DNA of 64,000 bases from Helopsaltes ochotensis (taxonomy: Eukaryota; Chordata; Aves; Passeriformes; Locustellidae), in contig VXBM01000099.1 of the NCBI GenBank assembly GCA_013400155.1, forward strand, positions 186,001 through 250,000, written 5' to 3'. The stretch's first letter is position 1. Each line of letters starts with the position of its first letter. A program made the position numbers and the translations under genes. The notes under the pieces were generated by a model. The model was not told the origin of the DNA. It was given only the letters and a program-made list of their open reading frames with translations, and searched no databases. Shown one piece after another: positions 33,101 through 45,105 of the stretch.

Positions 33101-36100
33101 ATAAATGTCTGTCTATGACTTAGGACTCCCTTATGTTCAGTTAACAACAAGGTAAAAAGTGCTACATGAAAAAAAATTACCCTTGTCATCACAGACTATA
33201 CATCATCAGAAGCCTGGTCCAAATTAATATCCACTCCAATACAGAGTGAACTTGTATGTGTTGCACATAACCCTTTTGGTTACCACAGCTGGCCAAATAC
33301 TCACTATCCAATCATTTTGATTTTTTTGCTCCACATCTCAACACAAAGGGAGAGAAGTTTTCAGTCGCTGGGATAATACTCAGGCTTTTATTACACAGGC
33401 AGCATTAGGAAGGGCAGCAGTTTAGGTTCAGTGTGGGTGAAGAGAACGGTGATGAACAGGAGCAGCTGTGCTGGCCATGCCATGGCCTCAGCATCACCCT
33501 GTGCAGTGCAATGCTCTGGGAGTGCTCCAGGGTCAGGGCTTGAACTGCTCCCAAAAATCGCACTGCTGACATCCCCACACCTGGGTGAAGACAAGAATGC
33601 TTTTCCTTAGGGACTCAGTAGTCCCAGACTCTACATTATCCTATTTTTTTCTACAGTTTTGCCCTGTGTGGTCTACATGAGCAGTCCCACAGATGAGTGC
33701 TGCTACAGATGCAGCCCCTGTGACCGTTCCCAGCCACGGTGCTGCTGTCAGCACTTCCATCTGCACGGGATTGCATGGACCTGAGCCAAGCAGAAATCCC
33801 CCAGCCCCAGGCCTAGAGACTACAGGGACCACTTTGTCCCATCCTCATTAGTGGATGTCAGAACACCTCTGAGTCCATCAGGAGCCATAACTGTTTGAGG
33901 GAGACTGGTTGTCAGACCTGCTCCAGAGGTTACTTTCCAAAAAGCAGCTTCTGCTGATTCATCCCCTACTGACACTGCTGACTTCCTGTAAATGCCTGAC
34001 CTGGGAATATAAATTACTGCTAAGGCTGACAAGGATATACCCTCTGCAACAATAACTCAGGCAGCTGTGGTTTCCTAGCACAAAAGCACATCCCTCTTGC
34101 TTTGGCACAGTGAGCACATCCTTGGGGCTACTAATGCAAGCATCTCTCTCTGACTTTCGTGAGGCTGGTGCACTCTGACATGGGGGGACAGCCATGCTCA
34201 CACCACAGCCTCAAAGACAGCACAGCGACCATTATTCTTTGTGGGGAGAATGATTTGTTGCAAAGGGCTCGGTTCCTAATGTCTTCATTCTCAGCACAAG
34301 GCTCTAAACCACATTACTTTTCCCTCTCAACGTTTGAGGTATCCTAGAAAACAGCCACTACTGCTGGACAGCCTGGAAATTATAAAGGCTATTAAATCAG
34401 TCCCAAGGTTTTGGGGCAGGAGCTGATCACCAGGTGGAAGCCAGAGGGAATTTCTCCTCAGCAGAAGCATTATTGCAGAAAGTTATGGCATGAAGTGATC
34501 GTGGAGCTGGGAGGGCAGGGGAGGGAAGTGGTTTTTAGCATGCAGTGGGACCGTGCCTATAAAGGAGCAATTGCACTAATATTCACAGGAGCCCCTTTGA
34601 AGACACATAAAGTGTGGTGTCTTCATCCTTACTAGAGAAAATTTCCACAGTGCTCCACTGACATCTGTCATAAAACAATCATATAATTCAAGGTTACAGC
34701 TTCAAGACTCTCTTAAAGGTACAAATTTGTTATAAAATGCACTACGTTAATTACAGCTAAAATTATTCCCAGCATTTTTACTTTGGTACTGAAACATCTG
34801 TTTGCATCTGCAATGAGCCTCTCTTATCCCACAGCAACTTGCATAATGTTTTCATTAACACCATCTAGCAAATGACAAGACAATATTCCAGCAATGTTTC
34901 TCCCACTAACAGATGTGATCTTATTGAAATCTCTCCCTTTGGCTCCCTTTAACTTCTTGCTCTCCTGAAATGATAGGATATAGGAAAAGGAGAGAATAAA
35001 ATCGACAATGAAGGGGAAGTTAAGCAACCATAATGCAAGCAGGCTAGAATAATAAATGATCTGGGTTTTGGAGAAAGAGAGTTTGCAGGTTATTTGTACT
35101 TGTTCTTAAGATCAACGGTGTGCCTCAACCCAAACTCTTTATTTTAAATGAGGTAAATGCAGCTGTCACTTAAAAGTGAGATGACTGGCTGCTTTATGAA
35201 GCTGTTTACTATGTAGAGTCAATCACATCTGCCAGTACATTTCTTCTTTCAACTGAATTTCTAGATTGAGGATGGGATCACACAAGATTCTTTCTCACCT
35301 CAGTCTTTAGTTGAACTGTTTGCAAGTCACTGTTGCTGCTGGATGCAGTGAGAGTGCTGCCTAGTGCCAAGAAATCCCTTCAAATTCAAAGTATTCCAGG
35401 GCAAAAGAGATCCCGCAAGGAGCACGCAGGGTATTAACACGCTTTGTTCACTGGATATCAAACAATTTCTCAGTAGGAGTCTTGACACAAGCAGGCTCCT
35501 CACAGTCCTCTGAAACTTCTAAGGTCTGGTAAAGCCAATATTTTCCTGCACAGACCATTTCTGAACCTTTCTTGTTTTGGAAGAGTCTCTAAAACCTTCT
35601 CAGCCTTTTTTTTATATTGCTGCCACCCTGGGAGGTGTCATGCTACCTTGTGACCCAGCTGTCCCTTGAGCCTGAACTCCACCAACCTCCTCTGCAGTTT
35701 CTGTGCTGGCCCAGCAACCTGGCCCAGGTTTGGAGCCACATGTCCAGCTCACAAAGAGGGAAAAGTGAACCTGGAATAAATCTTCCAAGAGAAGATTGGG
35801 TTCTCAACTGAATTATGCCTCTTGTCTGGATCCTTCCTGTTGCTCTCTTCCCCTTCTTCATTAAACAAAGGCAATCCATCTGCATGAGAAACTCTGATGA
35901 TGGATGCAGTAAAGAGTAACTTTATGCCACCAATCAAACACTTAATAGCATTCCTAAAATTACAGCATAGTACAGCATCGTAGTTCCATAGCTGTAAGAA
36001 ATACTTTTTATTATTATTATTCTCATTTAGCCTGCAGTATATCAGGACTTCATTTTCTGAAACCAATAAGTGAGAAGAAAGTCAGATTTAGCACATGAAA

Positions 36101-36156
36101 CCAGCAATAAAGTGCAAGTCTCTCTTTTCTTCCTCTGTCCTGGTATTGTCCTTCAG
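30111..36156. other. Long unique stretch, no gene recognised
   Basis: Six kilobases with only short overlapping ORFs (all under 110 codons). A strong pyrimidine-rich acceptor ends at 31847 (tttcttttcttgtag), but its frame closes within ten codons. A small TTA run is near 36008. No transposon recognised. Confidence 0.45.
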
Positions 36157-36270
36157 GGTTCACTACTAAAGGATTTACGATCCCATGCTCAGTTTCTCGT
36201 CAGAGTTTGCACATTTCTTGGGTGCCTTAATTGTCCTGAGGAAGACACTGATGGTCCACAGATTGCTGGA
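36157..36270 (+). other. Exon-like segment, 38 codons, phase 0 to 0
   Basis: An excellent acceptor (ctgtcctggtattgtccttcag) ends at 36156. The next 114 nt are open in phase 0, reading GSLLKDLRSHAQFLVRVCTF and then CLNCPEEDTDGPQIAG, up to a donor GGA|GTGAGA at 36271. Length is a multiple of three. No family recognised. It could be a cassette exon of a plus-strand gene or chance. Confidence 0.22.
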
Positions 36271-37229
36271 GTGAGATTGAACTTCTGTACCACAAAAATT
36301 TACTTCAGCTCTTGCAGGGAGCCTAAAAGATCCCAAATGTAAGTTTTATGAAGTTGGGTTGAAGTAGTCACAACAGTAAACACTTGGTTAATTTTATCTT
36401 TTCCATTTTTTTTAGCCTTTAGTACTCTCTTTTAACAGCTCCATTCCCAAATCTTGAAGGCTATAAACTAACCAAAAGCTTAAATCCTCCCATAGTTAAC
36501 TGTGAAATTAAAGAAAAATTCTTCTTCCTATGGGAAGCAATACTATACTCTCATGCACCATCAGTAGCCATCTAGAAAACAGATTAGATCTTCAGCCAAG
36601 GTTCTTCTTCCTTGTTTATGTTCATTTCTGGAGATTCCTTAAACATATTAAAATCACGTGACGTCTCCTGCGTGTGCAGATCCCCTCTGTGGGTGTGCCC
36701 TTGCTGCAGACCTCACTGAGAGGGTGTTGCTGTGACCCCTCACTCCCTGATTGCTGCATTGATGCATCCCACTCATTGTCCTCCTTTAGAGTCCATACTC
36801 CCCCACACTCCTGGCTCATGCAATGCATCCTAGGAATGTTTCTACGGGAGACATTGGGGAGCTTCTGCTTTACATCATTTCAAAATTATCCAGAAAACAA
36901 CAGGCTTGTGCCAGGCTTTGTATGAAGTTATTTGAACCATATTTGCGTTGTGGTTCAAAGACACCAACAAAGTTATAAAACTCTTGAGCTAAGGCTTGAC
37001 ACACATCAGATAAGCAAAACAAAATAGCTGCTTCAGTTTCAAACTGGGCAGCTGAGGCACAGCAGGGCTGAGAGTCATTGTTACACTGCACCAGTTTTAA
37101 GGTTTTAGCCTGACATTGCTTTTCAGGCATTATTTGGACTCACATCCTTTTGGCTGGGGTCTGTACTCTGATTCTGTCTCAGCACTCACTGCCTGTCCTT
37201 GTTTTCTTTCCTCCTTCTCATAACCTAGG
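36271..37229. other. Unique sequence, no gene recognised
   Basis: Short ORFs on both strands; no repeats identified. Confidence 0.45.
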
Positions 37230-37560
37230 CATCTGATTGATTAACCATTCTTTATTTTGAGATTGTTGCCAAACTTTCTATTCGCCTCTAACTGTGTTCT
37301 TGTGTTTCTGGATCATTAAGCATGTAAATTAAATTCAATTGCAAATTGAATATATAATTGTGCATATGCAGGGTCTTGAAGAATAGGGAGGACTTTAATG
37401 AGATAAGATATTCCCACATCTGTAATTCTGACCTACTCAGTCTTTCAGAAAAGAATTGCTCAACAGATTTGAAATTGCATCATTTCAAATCATTTTGGCA
37501 GCTTTTATAATCAATTACCTTCCTCTTACTGAAGTTTTCTGGAAAAAGAAGAGCAACCCT
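37230..37560. promoter_or_regulatory. Candidate conserved regulatory block with two palindromes
   Basis: AT-rich, repeat-free and ORF-poor. It contains a perfect 8+3+8 inverted repeat, ATTCAATT-GCA-AATTGAAT (37333-37351). Ten bases later is the perfect 10-bp palindrome TGCATATGCA (37361-37370), the core of the POU-dimer MORE element. TAATGAGATAAGATA (37398-37412) follows, with homeodomain plus GATA words. This combination is typical of developmental enhancers; conservation is not tested. Confidence 0.38.
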
Positions 37561-38329
37561 TTCATCTCCTGTTCCTGGCTGTGAATATGTCTACTATTAG
37601 ATTGTTATCCCTTTGACTTAAATTTAGACACCTGAACTAAACAGTTAATATACCTTGCTTTTCAGTGGAAAGAAATGCAAATGTTTGGATCCTTGAGTCC
37701 AGGCAAGGATGGTGTTTTGCCACTCCTGCTGCTGGATACAGGGGACCCTGCAGCTGGAATACCTCAGTGGAGTGCCTTCATAAATTCCCTGAAAATCACT
37801 AGAAAATACATCATACAATCCAGTTAACCTTTTCTTCTCTGATGTAGGATATCCTTTTTGGAACGATTTTGTATTTCCTTTTTCTTTAACACAAAGGAAA
37901 AAATCCTGTCCAGTTATGAGGATTTTTCTCATAAAAGGAATTTGCTTTAATTTTGGATCATTCATGATGCAATAACATAGGGCTTTGCCAAGGATGTTTG
38001 CTTGTTGGATCAGATTTACACACATTGCTCATTTCTATCACTGTCCTTCACCTGTAGTTCCCTAAATATCAACTGAACTCACTGAGTGTGGAAGTAAATG
38101 GAAAATGAGATCATAGACAGATTCTCTGGGATTAGTGGTCAATAAGAGCTTACTGACACTTTTGGTAAGGAAAGAGTTTTTGTCCTTATAACCTTCTGGA
38201 TACAAGATATCAGCTGCCTTGTATATTTTTGCATTATTATTAAGCCATTTGAAATACTGAAGAATAAGTTTGATAAAGCAGCAGTTACTTAAGGGAACTA
38301 GCTTACTCCAGTGCTCAAGCCATTGCAAG
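37561..38329. other. Unique sequence with two minus ORFs
   Basis: Minus ORFs of 126 (37645-38025) and 88 codons (38062-38328) lie in AT-rich DNA. Neither contains a domain I recognise. The second reads plausibly as protein (KIYKAADILYPEGYKDKNSF), but no splice context was confirmed. Confidence 0.2.
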
Positions 38330-38580
38330 TCTTCTAATAAATAAATCCATCATGTCTTGGCCAAATTACAGCCTTGTTAATCATTCACAAGCTGAGTAAA
38401 AATAACTTGCAATAATTAGTTTATAGTGTGAGTTTTTCTACTTTTCCTTCTCAAGGGATATTTGTGATGTGATATTAATTGTTTCATATATATTACTGTT
38501 CATTTCTATAAATTGCATCTACTAAAATATTTTATTTCCTGGCATGGGGTTTATGGTGGTTTTGCAAGCAGGTAACTACG
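38330..38580. promoter_or_regulatory. Candidate AT-rich regulatory block
   Basis: Dense homeodomain cores (CTTGTTAATCATTCAC, GCAATAATTAGTTTATAG, GATATTAATTG), no ORF and no repeat. Together with its neighbours at 37.2-37.6 and 39.2-39.5 kb it forms a repeat-free AT-rich domain. Regulatory role inferred. Confidence 0.25.
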
Positions 38581-39209
38581 GGATATGAAATCCATGAAAC
38601 TCTAATGTGTTGTTTTGTAGCATCTAGACAGAACTGCCCACAGCATGGGTTCCATGTCTGGGGGAAACAGGATGACAACCATCCTCATGGAAAATTTAAT
38701 TTCAGTTTAGTAGTACATGTAACTCTAAAATTTACTTTATTGAAAAATTTATGTCAGTAAAGCTTTATTGCCAGGAAAGCAGAATGTGGACAAGGGAGCT
38801 TCATAAAAATCGTTACAGTAGACACATTTTGAAATTAAAAAATTATGGAAGTTTAGTTTGCAACATTTGTCCAGTAATTATGCTGTACTTGCCTAAAATT
38901 ACAGTCTGCAAGACAGTGAGTTATTCCTGACACCTTATCTAAACTTTGTGCAATTCCATCAGCACTGCAGACATCTGCTCATTTCACTGTTGCATGGTGC
39001 TGCTTCATTATCTGCCAAAAGATTTGTGGGAATGTGGTCTGCAGAGTGCTCAGGAGTTACTGGTGTTGGTGAGACAGAGCAGCAGCAGCCAGCACTTTCA
39101 ACTCTCCCTTTTTCTCAGAAGACTTTGAAATGAGCATCATATTTGCCTCTGCTCAGATTATTTTCCAAGGTAAAATATGCAAATAGCCTAGAATTAATCT
39201 GCAGAGACA
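38581..39209. other. Unique AT-rich sequence
   Basis: No repeat or exon recognised. The texture is similar to the flanking candidate regulatory blocks. Confidence 0.4.
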
Positions 39210-39490
39210 TATGTATGTCTTTTTCTTTTAAAGGTATCAGCCTATTCAGTTTGCAAATGCTCCATTTCCAGCTGTCAATTCTGAAGAATTAAAATCAACA
39301 GCCTTTATTATTTATTGTTCTCTATACCTACTAATAGCCTCTTAATTGTGTTTTGGATAGGGTATTTTTAGAGGGAATCATTAGGTTTTCATATTCTGGC
39401 AGACTAGAGAATTAATGAGAGGCTCCTAATTTAGCCATAAACAACTAACTTTATTTAAAACATTCCATTTCCTGCTATTCACTTTATTGC
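39210..39490. promoter_or_regulatory. Candidate AT-rich regulatory block
   Basis: Repeat-free, with an octamer-like TTTGCAAATGC (39250), CTTAATTGTG, GAGAATTAATGAGAGGC and AGCCATAAACAACTAAC words. There is no ORF above background. Looks like a distal enhancer by motif texture only. Confidence 0.27.
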
Positions 39491-42400
39491 TCTAATCTTC
39501 ACAGCCTGTCCTGACATACGGCTGCTCCTGCTGTAAGGTATTTCCTCTGGCTCCTTCTGGCTATCATGGTCCTCCAGGTCCTGCTGCTCCCTGGGTCTCG
39601 GGAGGAGCAGGGAGTCAGTGCTGAGGATGCCAACACTGGAATGCTGCTGTGCTGTTTGCTCCCTGTCCTTATTGCCTCACTCTGCTTTAGCCCTTTGCTT
39701 TCCCCAGTGAAATTGAACCCTTTTTTTGCTGTGGCACCCTGGGATCTACCAACACGTTGTTGTTTCAGCAGCAGAAGGGTCTCAGGGACAGCCTGTGCCA
39801 GTGGCTGCAGGTACCCTACAGATATAAACGATTTCTGCACACACAGAAGCTCAAGGCATCAGCATGAGGTTTTCTACCAAAAATCCTGGGTGGCTCAGCC
39901 CTGCTTTGCTCCCAGATCGGTTTTAGATCATACTGCCTTGGAGTGGCCTGTTTAATTCCTACCATGCAAGAGGTAAAGAAAGAAAATAGCTGGATATACA
40001 CCTATAAAATATTTTCCCCTAAGCCTTGAGGACAAGAGAAGTTCATCTGACTGTGCCATATCTTTGGTCCCGGCTCTAGGATTGATTCCTTCCCTTCTCA
40101 CCTCCTCCCCCAAACCCTCCCAAATGGCTTGGCCAGATTATTCTCTTTTTTTATTAATCTTATATCTTATTTTAAATTTGTTGGTATCTCTATTGCTAAA
40201 CATAGCTTCTAATTTTGTTCTTCTAATCCCTCTTGCTATGTTTTTCCACACCAAAAGGAGAAAAAAAAAAACCCAACACCAACCAAAGACAAAACCTCAA
40301 AACAACTGAAGTAATTTTCCAGAGCTGCTTTGCTTTCCTGTCCTATGCCATTTTCCTGGGATTTTCTTTATTTATATGTAAACCAGAAGGTGCCAGCTGA
40401 CAGAAATAAAACATCCTCAGGGGACCTAACACCAGCTTGTTTTTGCAGCGATCCATTGCTCTGATGAGAGCTGCGAGACATTTTTTGAAGGACCAAGCTC
40501 TTCATGACTCTGTTGGTTCAAGCAATACACTTTCTCTCATCAGCTGGGGAGAAGGGTGTGGGAGCAGAGGCCACACTTTGTACTTCGTTTCTTCTGTGGT
40601 ATTCAGTGTTTATTCCCTTCCTTCAGAGCACAGAAATCAGGCAGGGGACTGCTATGAAGAATCCAGATGGGGACTGCCTGCTCTGTGCCTTCAGGCTTGC
40701 TTTATTCCTTTCCAGATAAATGTTGTCAGCTGCAACCGTGCTCAGTAGAAAAGAGAAGTGCTCGGTCAAGAGTAGAAGAGACAAGCAAGGACCTCTCAGG
40801 AGACCACTAACCTATTTTTCTGTAGTAAGGAGCAGCTAAGATGAAACTTCTTGCCTTTACACCACATATTTATAACAAAAATAAGATTTTAAAATATTAA
40901 TTTAGTACTAGATGTAAGGGCTGGACCGAGGTTTCAAGTGAATAAGGCATTGCTTTACCACAAATGCCAACATGATCTGGTAAAATACGGATAAACACCC
41001 ATTTCACTGCTGCTGCAGGGTTATGAGTCCTGTCCTGGGCTGACCTCTGCTGAGTTCCTTCCTCTTCACAGCACTGCTGATCCTAAGCCTGTGCAGGAAT
41101 TCCACACCACTGATAAATTAAACCAATTCCTCACACTGCAGCTGGTGGAATCTCTTTCCTGCTGGCACACCTGTGTCCATGCTAGGTTCTGGCTGACATT
41201 TGGAGAGCAGATAGAGCAGGTGATTTTTTTTTTTCATGTCCTTAAAGGATGAGGCTAGGCTGGCAAAACATGGGCACCGGGGACTACCTGCTACTACTCA
41301 TCAAATGCCATTACCATCCACCTATTTGGTTCTTGCACGCCTGAGGTGCTGAATTGGAGCCACTTGCCTCTCAGCTACCCACACTTCCACACAAACCAGG
41401 AGTAAGCTGAAAATTCATTTTTGCAAGCAAGCACGTGACAGGATCAGAGCAAAAGAAAAAGCCTTAAAAACAATTAGTTTGGGTCATCTCATTAGCACAC
41501 AATAATGTTAAGCCAGACAGATCAAAAACCAGGAGGAATCGCAAAACTGCACCTATAGGCAACAACTGGAAATGCAATTCAGGGAAAGGGTGGAGGATTG
41601 TGTCTATGCTGGTTATTTCCTTCACACACCACATTTATAACTGCCTTGGTGCTTTTTAAGAATAAAGCAGCTGTAGATAAGAAAAGCCTCAGGTATTTCC
41701 AGGTTGCACATGGGGACTTCAAACGCAGAGCTCCCAGATGGGCTGGAAGAGTTCATCTCCCCACACAGGCATCGAGGGGAGGTGGCACATTGCCTCTATG
41801 GAACGTTTCAATGAAGGGAAAATGGTGTGTTGGGAAGTGCAGTCAGCTGCTGGGAGACAGATACAGAAAAGCAGTGTGACCCTGACCCAAGGGCTGAAGC
41901 AAAGTGGAGGGAGATCAAAACATTCTGGTGTGTTTTTCTAGAGGAGGAACGAGCCAGTTTTCATAGGTGCCATGGCAACGGTGGCATTCAAGAACATGGC
42001 AAAATGCAAACAAGGATGGAAATTTTTAATGTTAAGAAGGCTTCTAATGGTTATTGTAAAACAAAAGTTTTTGGAAGCATAAACCTTCTTACCTTGGGAT
42101 TCAGACTGTCATAAGGGTGACACCTTCTGAGGAGAACATGCCTGCTCCCATCAGAGGGGCTGGAACCCTTCTCACACGGGTGGGGCTGTGCCAACCCCCA
42201 GCTGGTTGTGCCCCTGTGACAGCAGTTCCTCCTGCAGCCCTGCCATCCCCGCGTGAGCCACGCCCGTCTGCCTCAATGACATCCTCACCAGCTCATCCTC
42301 CCTCGTCCTCATGTGATGCCACAACACAACCCCCTTTTAATGATATTCCAAATCAGCTGCCAGCTCCTCCTGGTGTCCCTGGAAGTCACAAATCGGTTGG

Positions 42401-43209
42401 CTTGTCTGGCTGATGTGGAGGGCAACGTAAAGCTGCTACATCAGAAGGACAAGATAAGGACATCTGTGTTCCCTGCTCTGCCTTTCCCCCCACTGCTTTA
42501 ATCAAGCTGGCGTTCATGGGGTTTGTGATGAGTGAAGCAGGCATTTAGGCACCATGTTACAGTCAAATCAGAAAAAGAAGAGCAAAGGTCCCAGGGCCCC
42601 TCCTGGCACTGCTAGCTAAGAGGCTTTCCTCAAGGTGAGGAGAATAGGGCAGTCTATTTAAATTCAGGTAATAAAAAATCACATTCTTCCTCTATCCATC
42701 TATTCTTGCAACCTTTAAGATGAATAATAAATAAAAACCATAGGAAGACTTGGTATGCTTTTCTAGAAAATGTTTCCCCTTCAGCTATTAGCAATATATC
42801 TTCACACCTGCTCAGTCAATTTTTAATCAAAAGTAAAAAATACCCTCTTTGACTTTTTATTCAGAATATCAAAGGCAATTTTCAAAGGTCTTAATAACAC
42901 TTAAGCACCCAGACTCGGCTGAAAATCTGTGTACATTACCTAGTGAATTGCTTCTATGTATGCCTCCAAAAATCTCATCATACATCCAGAGATAGATTGT
43001 GTGATCAGTGAATTAGTTGGATATAAGCAGGAATCTAATGTTCGTTCAGTGCCTCACCAGGGCTCATTTATCCTGTTTAGAAATATGCTTGTCTGCTTAT
43101 CCACCTAGTTAGGATGTGATATTACTCCCTGAAAATACACCCTGCAGGTAACAAGAAACACACAAAAAGCAATTTCACTGTAATTGATTCCTTTGTCAAA
43201 ATGATATAA
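39491..43209. other. Unique sequence, no gene recognised
   Basis: The largest frames are 129 codons (39566-39955, plus) and 113 codons (39499-39840, minus), which overlap each other. An acceptor (gcttgtttttgcag) ends at 40448 and opens a frame with RSIALMRAARHFLKDQALHD, but no good donor follows. An A-run lies at 40260. Confidence 0.4.
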
Positions 43210-43665
43210 AAACAAAGTAACTTCATAAACATCTATAGAGTAAATCCACATTTTGTCACTAAGATAAGCATTAGATCTCCTGAGTTATTGAAGATTTATT
43301 CTAACGTATATGAAAAATCAGAATACAAAGGGCAGAATATGTCTGTTCACAAAAACAGAGATGATGCACATACAGACATTACATCTCACACGTTAATAAC
43401 TAAAGGTATAGCTGTGAGCAAAGTACTGTTCCACAGGAGAGCAAGTACCTATATTCCATCACAAAGATCCTCAAGTAAAGATGTTTCATATGCTGTGAGT
43501 CCACCCACAACAAAGATAATCATGACAGTACAGCTGAATACATCTTCTCCATCATGTATGAAACATGGTGACCTTCCTCGAGCTGCAGTTCTGGAAGGTA
43601 AAAATGTTCTGGAATATTCTTTCAGCTCTGCTGTGAGGTTTTGGTGGTTTTTGGTTTTTTTTTGA
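43210..43665 (+). other. Unusually open AT-rich frame (about 151 codons) ending near a donor
   Basis: The frame has no stop from 43210 to 43662 although the DNA is clearly AT-rich, where stops are frequent. The translation is hydrophilic and compositionally normal (for example FHRRASTYIPSQRSSSKDVS and PPTTKIIMTVQLNTSSPS) until GAAG|GTAAAA, a good donor at 43598. Beyond it the frame becomes hydrophobic. I found no strong acceptor at the left end and recognise no family. Either an exon with a weak acceptor, a decayed coding sequence, or chance. Confidence 0.25.
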
Positions 43666-45027
43666 TTTAAGATCCAGTCCCTTAAATGTGGATCAGTGAT
43701 CTAACTTTACCCAGAGTAGCATCCTCCCTGTAACCAGTTGAGTAAATGATTCCCAGTAGCAACAAAATGTTGGAAGTTTTCCTTTTTTTGAGGCAAATTG
43801 TTTGACTTTTTTAACAGAAGGGATTTAGAATTGACCACATATTCTGCTCAATCAGACCTTGATCTCAGAAGCTGTTTTATCCATCATGCATATTTATCTA
43901 GACATCTTTCTTTAATCCCTTGAATAGACCTTAGGAGAGCATTTTGGTTCCTTTATTCATGCTTTTGCTCATTAGGCCAATGGTACCCAACAGCCATCCT
44001 GGTTTTACCAAACAAGTAAACCAGAACTCTTCAGAGCTTGGGGTTTAAGGGTTTTCTAGCAAGTTTCCTACAACTCTAAACCAGCTTCTACAGGCTTTCA
44101 TCTTGATCGCTCTGCATGAGAAGTTTCCAAATTCTGTACATCTGTAAACTCCTACAAATGTTCAGATGGAAATGTGGCCCCCTGGGGCCACAAATTCGAG
44201 TCTACAGATGGGAAGCTTTTGTTTTTCCAAGTTATTTTCCATGGGCTTGTAAAACCTAATCTTTAGATCGACAGGGTTCCATGGACCACAGCTTGAAAAT
44301 CTCCAAACTAATTCACATAAAGGTTACTCTCTCCTGACATGCAGGAACAGGTGCTGCTCTGCAGAAGTAAATTACATTCTTATTGTAAAACTACACAAAT
44401 GATACACAGGATCACAAAAAAAGGTCCACATATCCACAGAAAAGACAACAGAGATCAAACTTGTGCTGGCTAAAAGAGTAATGTCTTTTCAGTTATTCCT
44501 GCAGGGAGTTGAAGATTCAGCATTGCCTTTGCATCTTCATGACATCACAGCATGGAGTGCTCAGAGAGGAAAGGGTTATTTCCCCGAAGGAGTATTCACA
44601 TTGGAATATTTTTACAAATATATCCTCCATGCAATTAAAATTTAGGAATGCCTAGAAACGGCTCAAAGGGAAACTAAATAGGAAATTCCAGAGGGAAAAT
44701 GTCCCTCCTCCACAAAAAAAATTTAGATTTAAACTATTTAAAATTTCTTATTTTGGCCATCTGTAGCATTGCTTGGAAATAGATATTTCCATTGAACTAT
44801 TAAGAATCACACTCCATAGAATTCTAAAACTTCAGAAATAATGAAATATGGGAAAGAAAAAACCAAACAAGCATACAAAGCCTGTTGTCCTCTCCTGCGT
44901 GTCACAGGTGAGCCATATGACCTTCTTTGGAGAAAGGTAATAAACCAGTGTTGTCCAAAAGCACACCTGAAACCAGCAGAAATTCCCCTTTCTCAGAACT
45001 CAACAGCTCCAGTGTCACCTTGTGCTT
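43666..45027. other. Unique sequence, no gene recognised
   Basis: No repeats or exons identified; a short A-run lies near 44715. Confidence 0.45.
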
Positions 45028-45105
45028 GGATTGTCTGGGTTCTAACTCAGAGCTCAGAAAAACCATCAGCTGGGTGACATGGGTTAAACCACTGCACCAC
45101 AGCTC
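45028..45105 (+). mobile_element. Possible MIR-type SINE relic
   Basis: GGATTGTCTGGGTTCTAACT, then AGAGCTCAG and CATCAGCTGGGTGACATGGG, then TTAAACCACTG follows the sense MIR order (cctgggttcgaatcccggctc - agctgtgtgaccttgggcaagt - acttaacc). Diverged and short, so uncertain. Confidence 0.4.

Noticed and set aside
40449..40560. Exon after the acceptor at 40448
   Set aside because: The frame is open, but no acceptable donor or terminal context follows.
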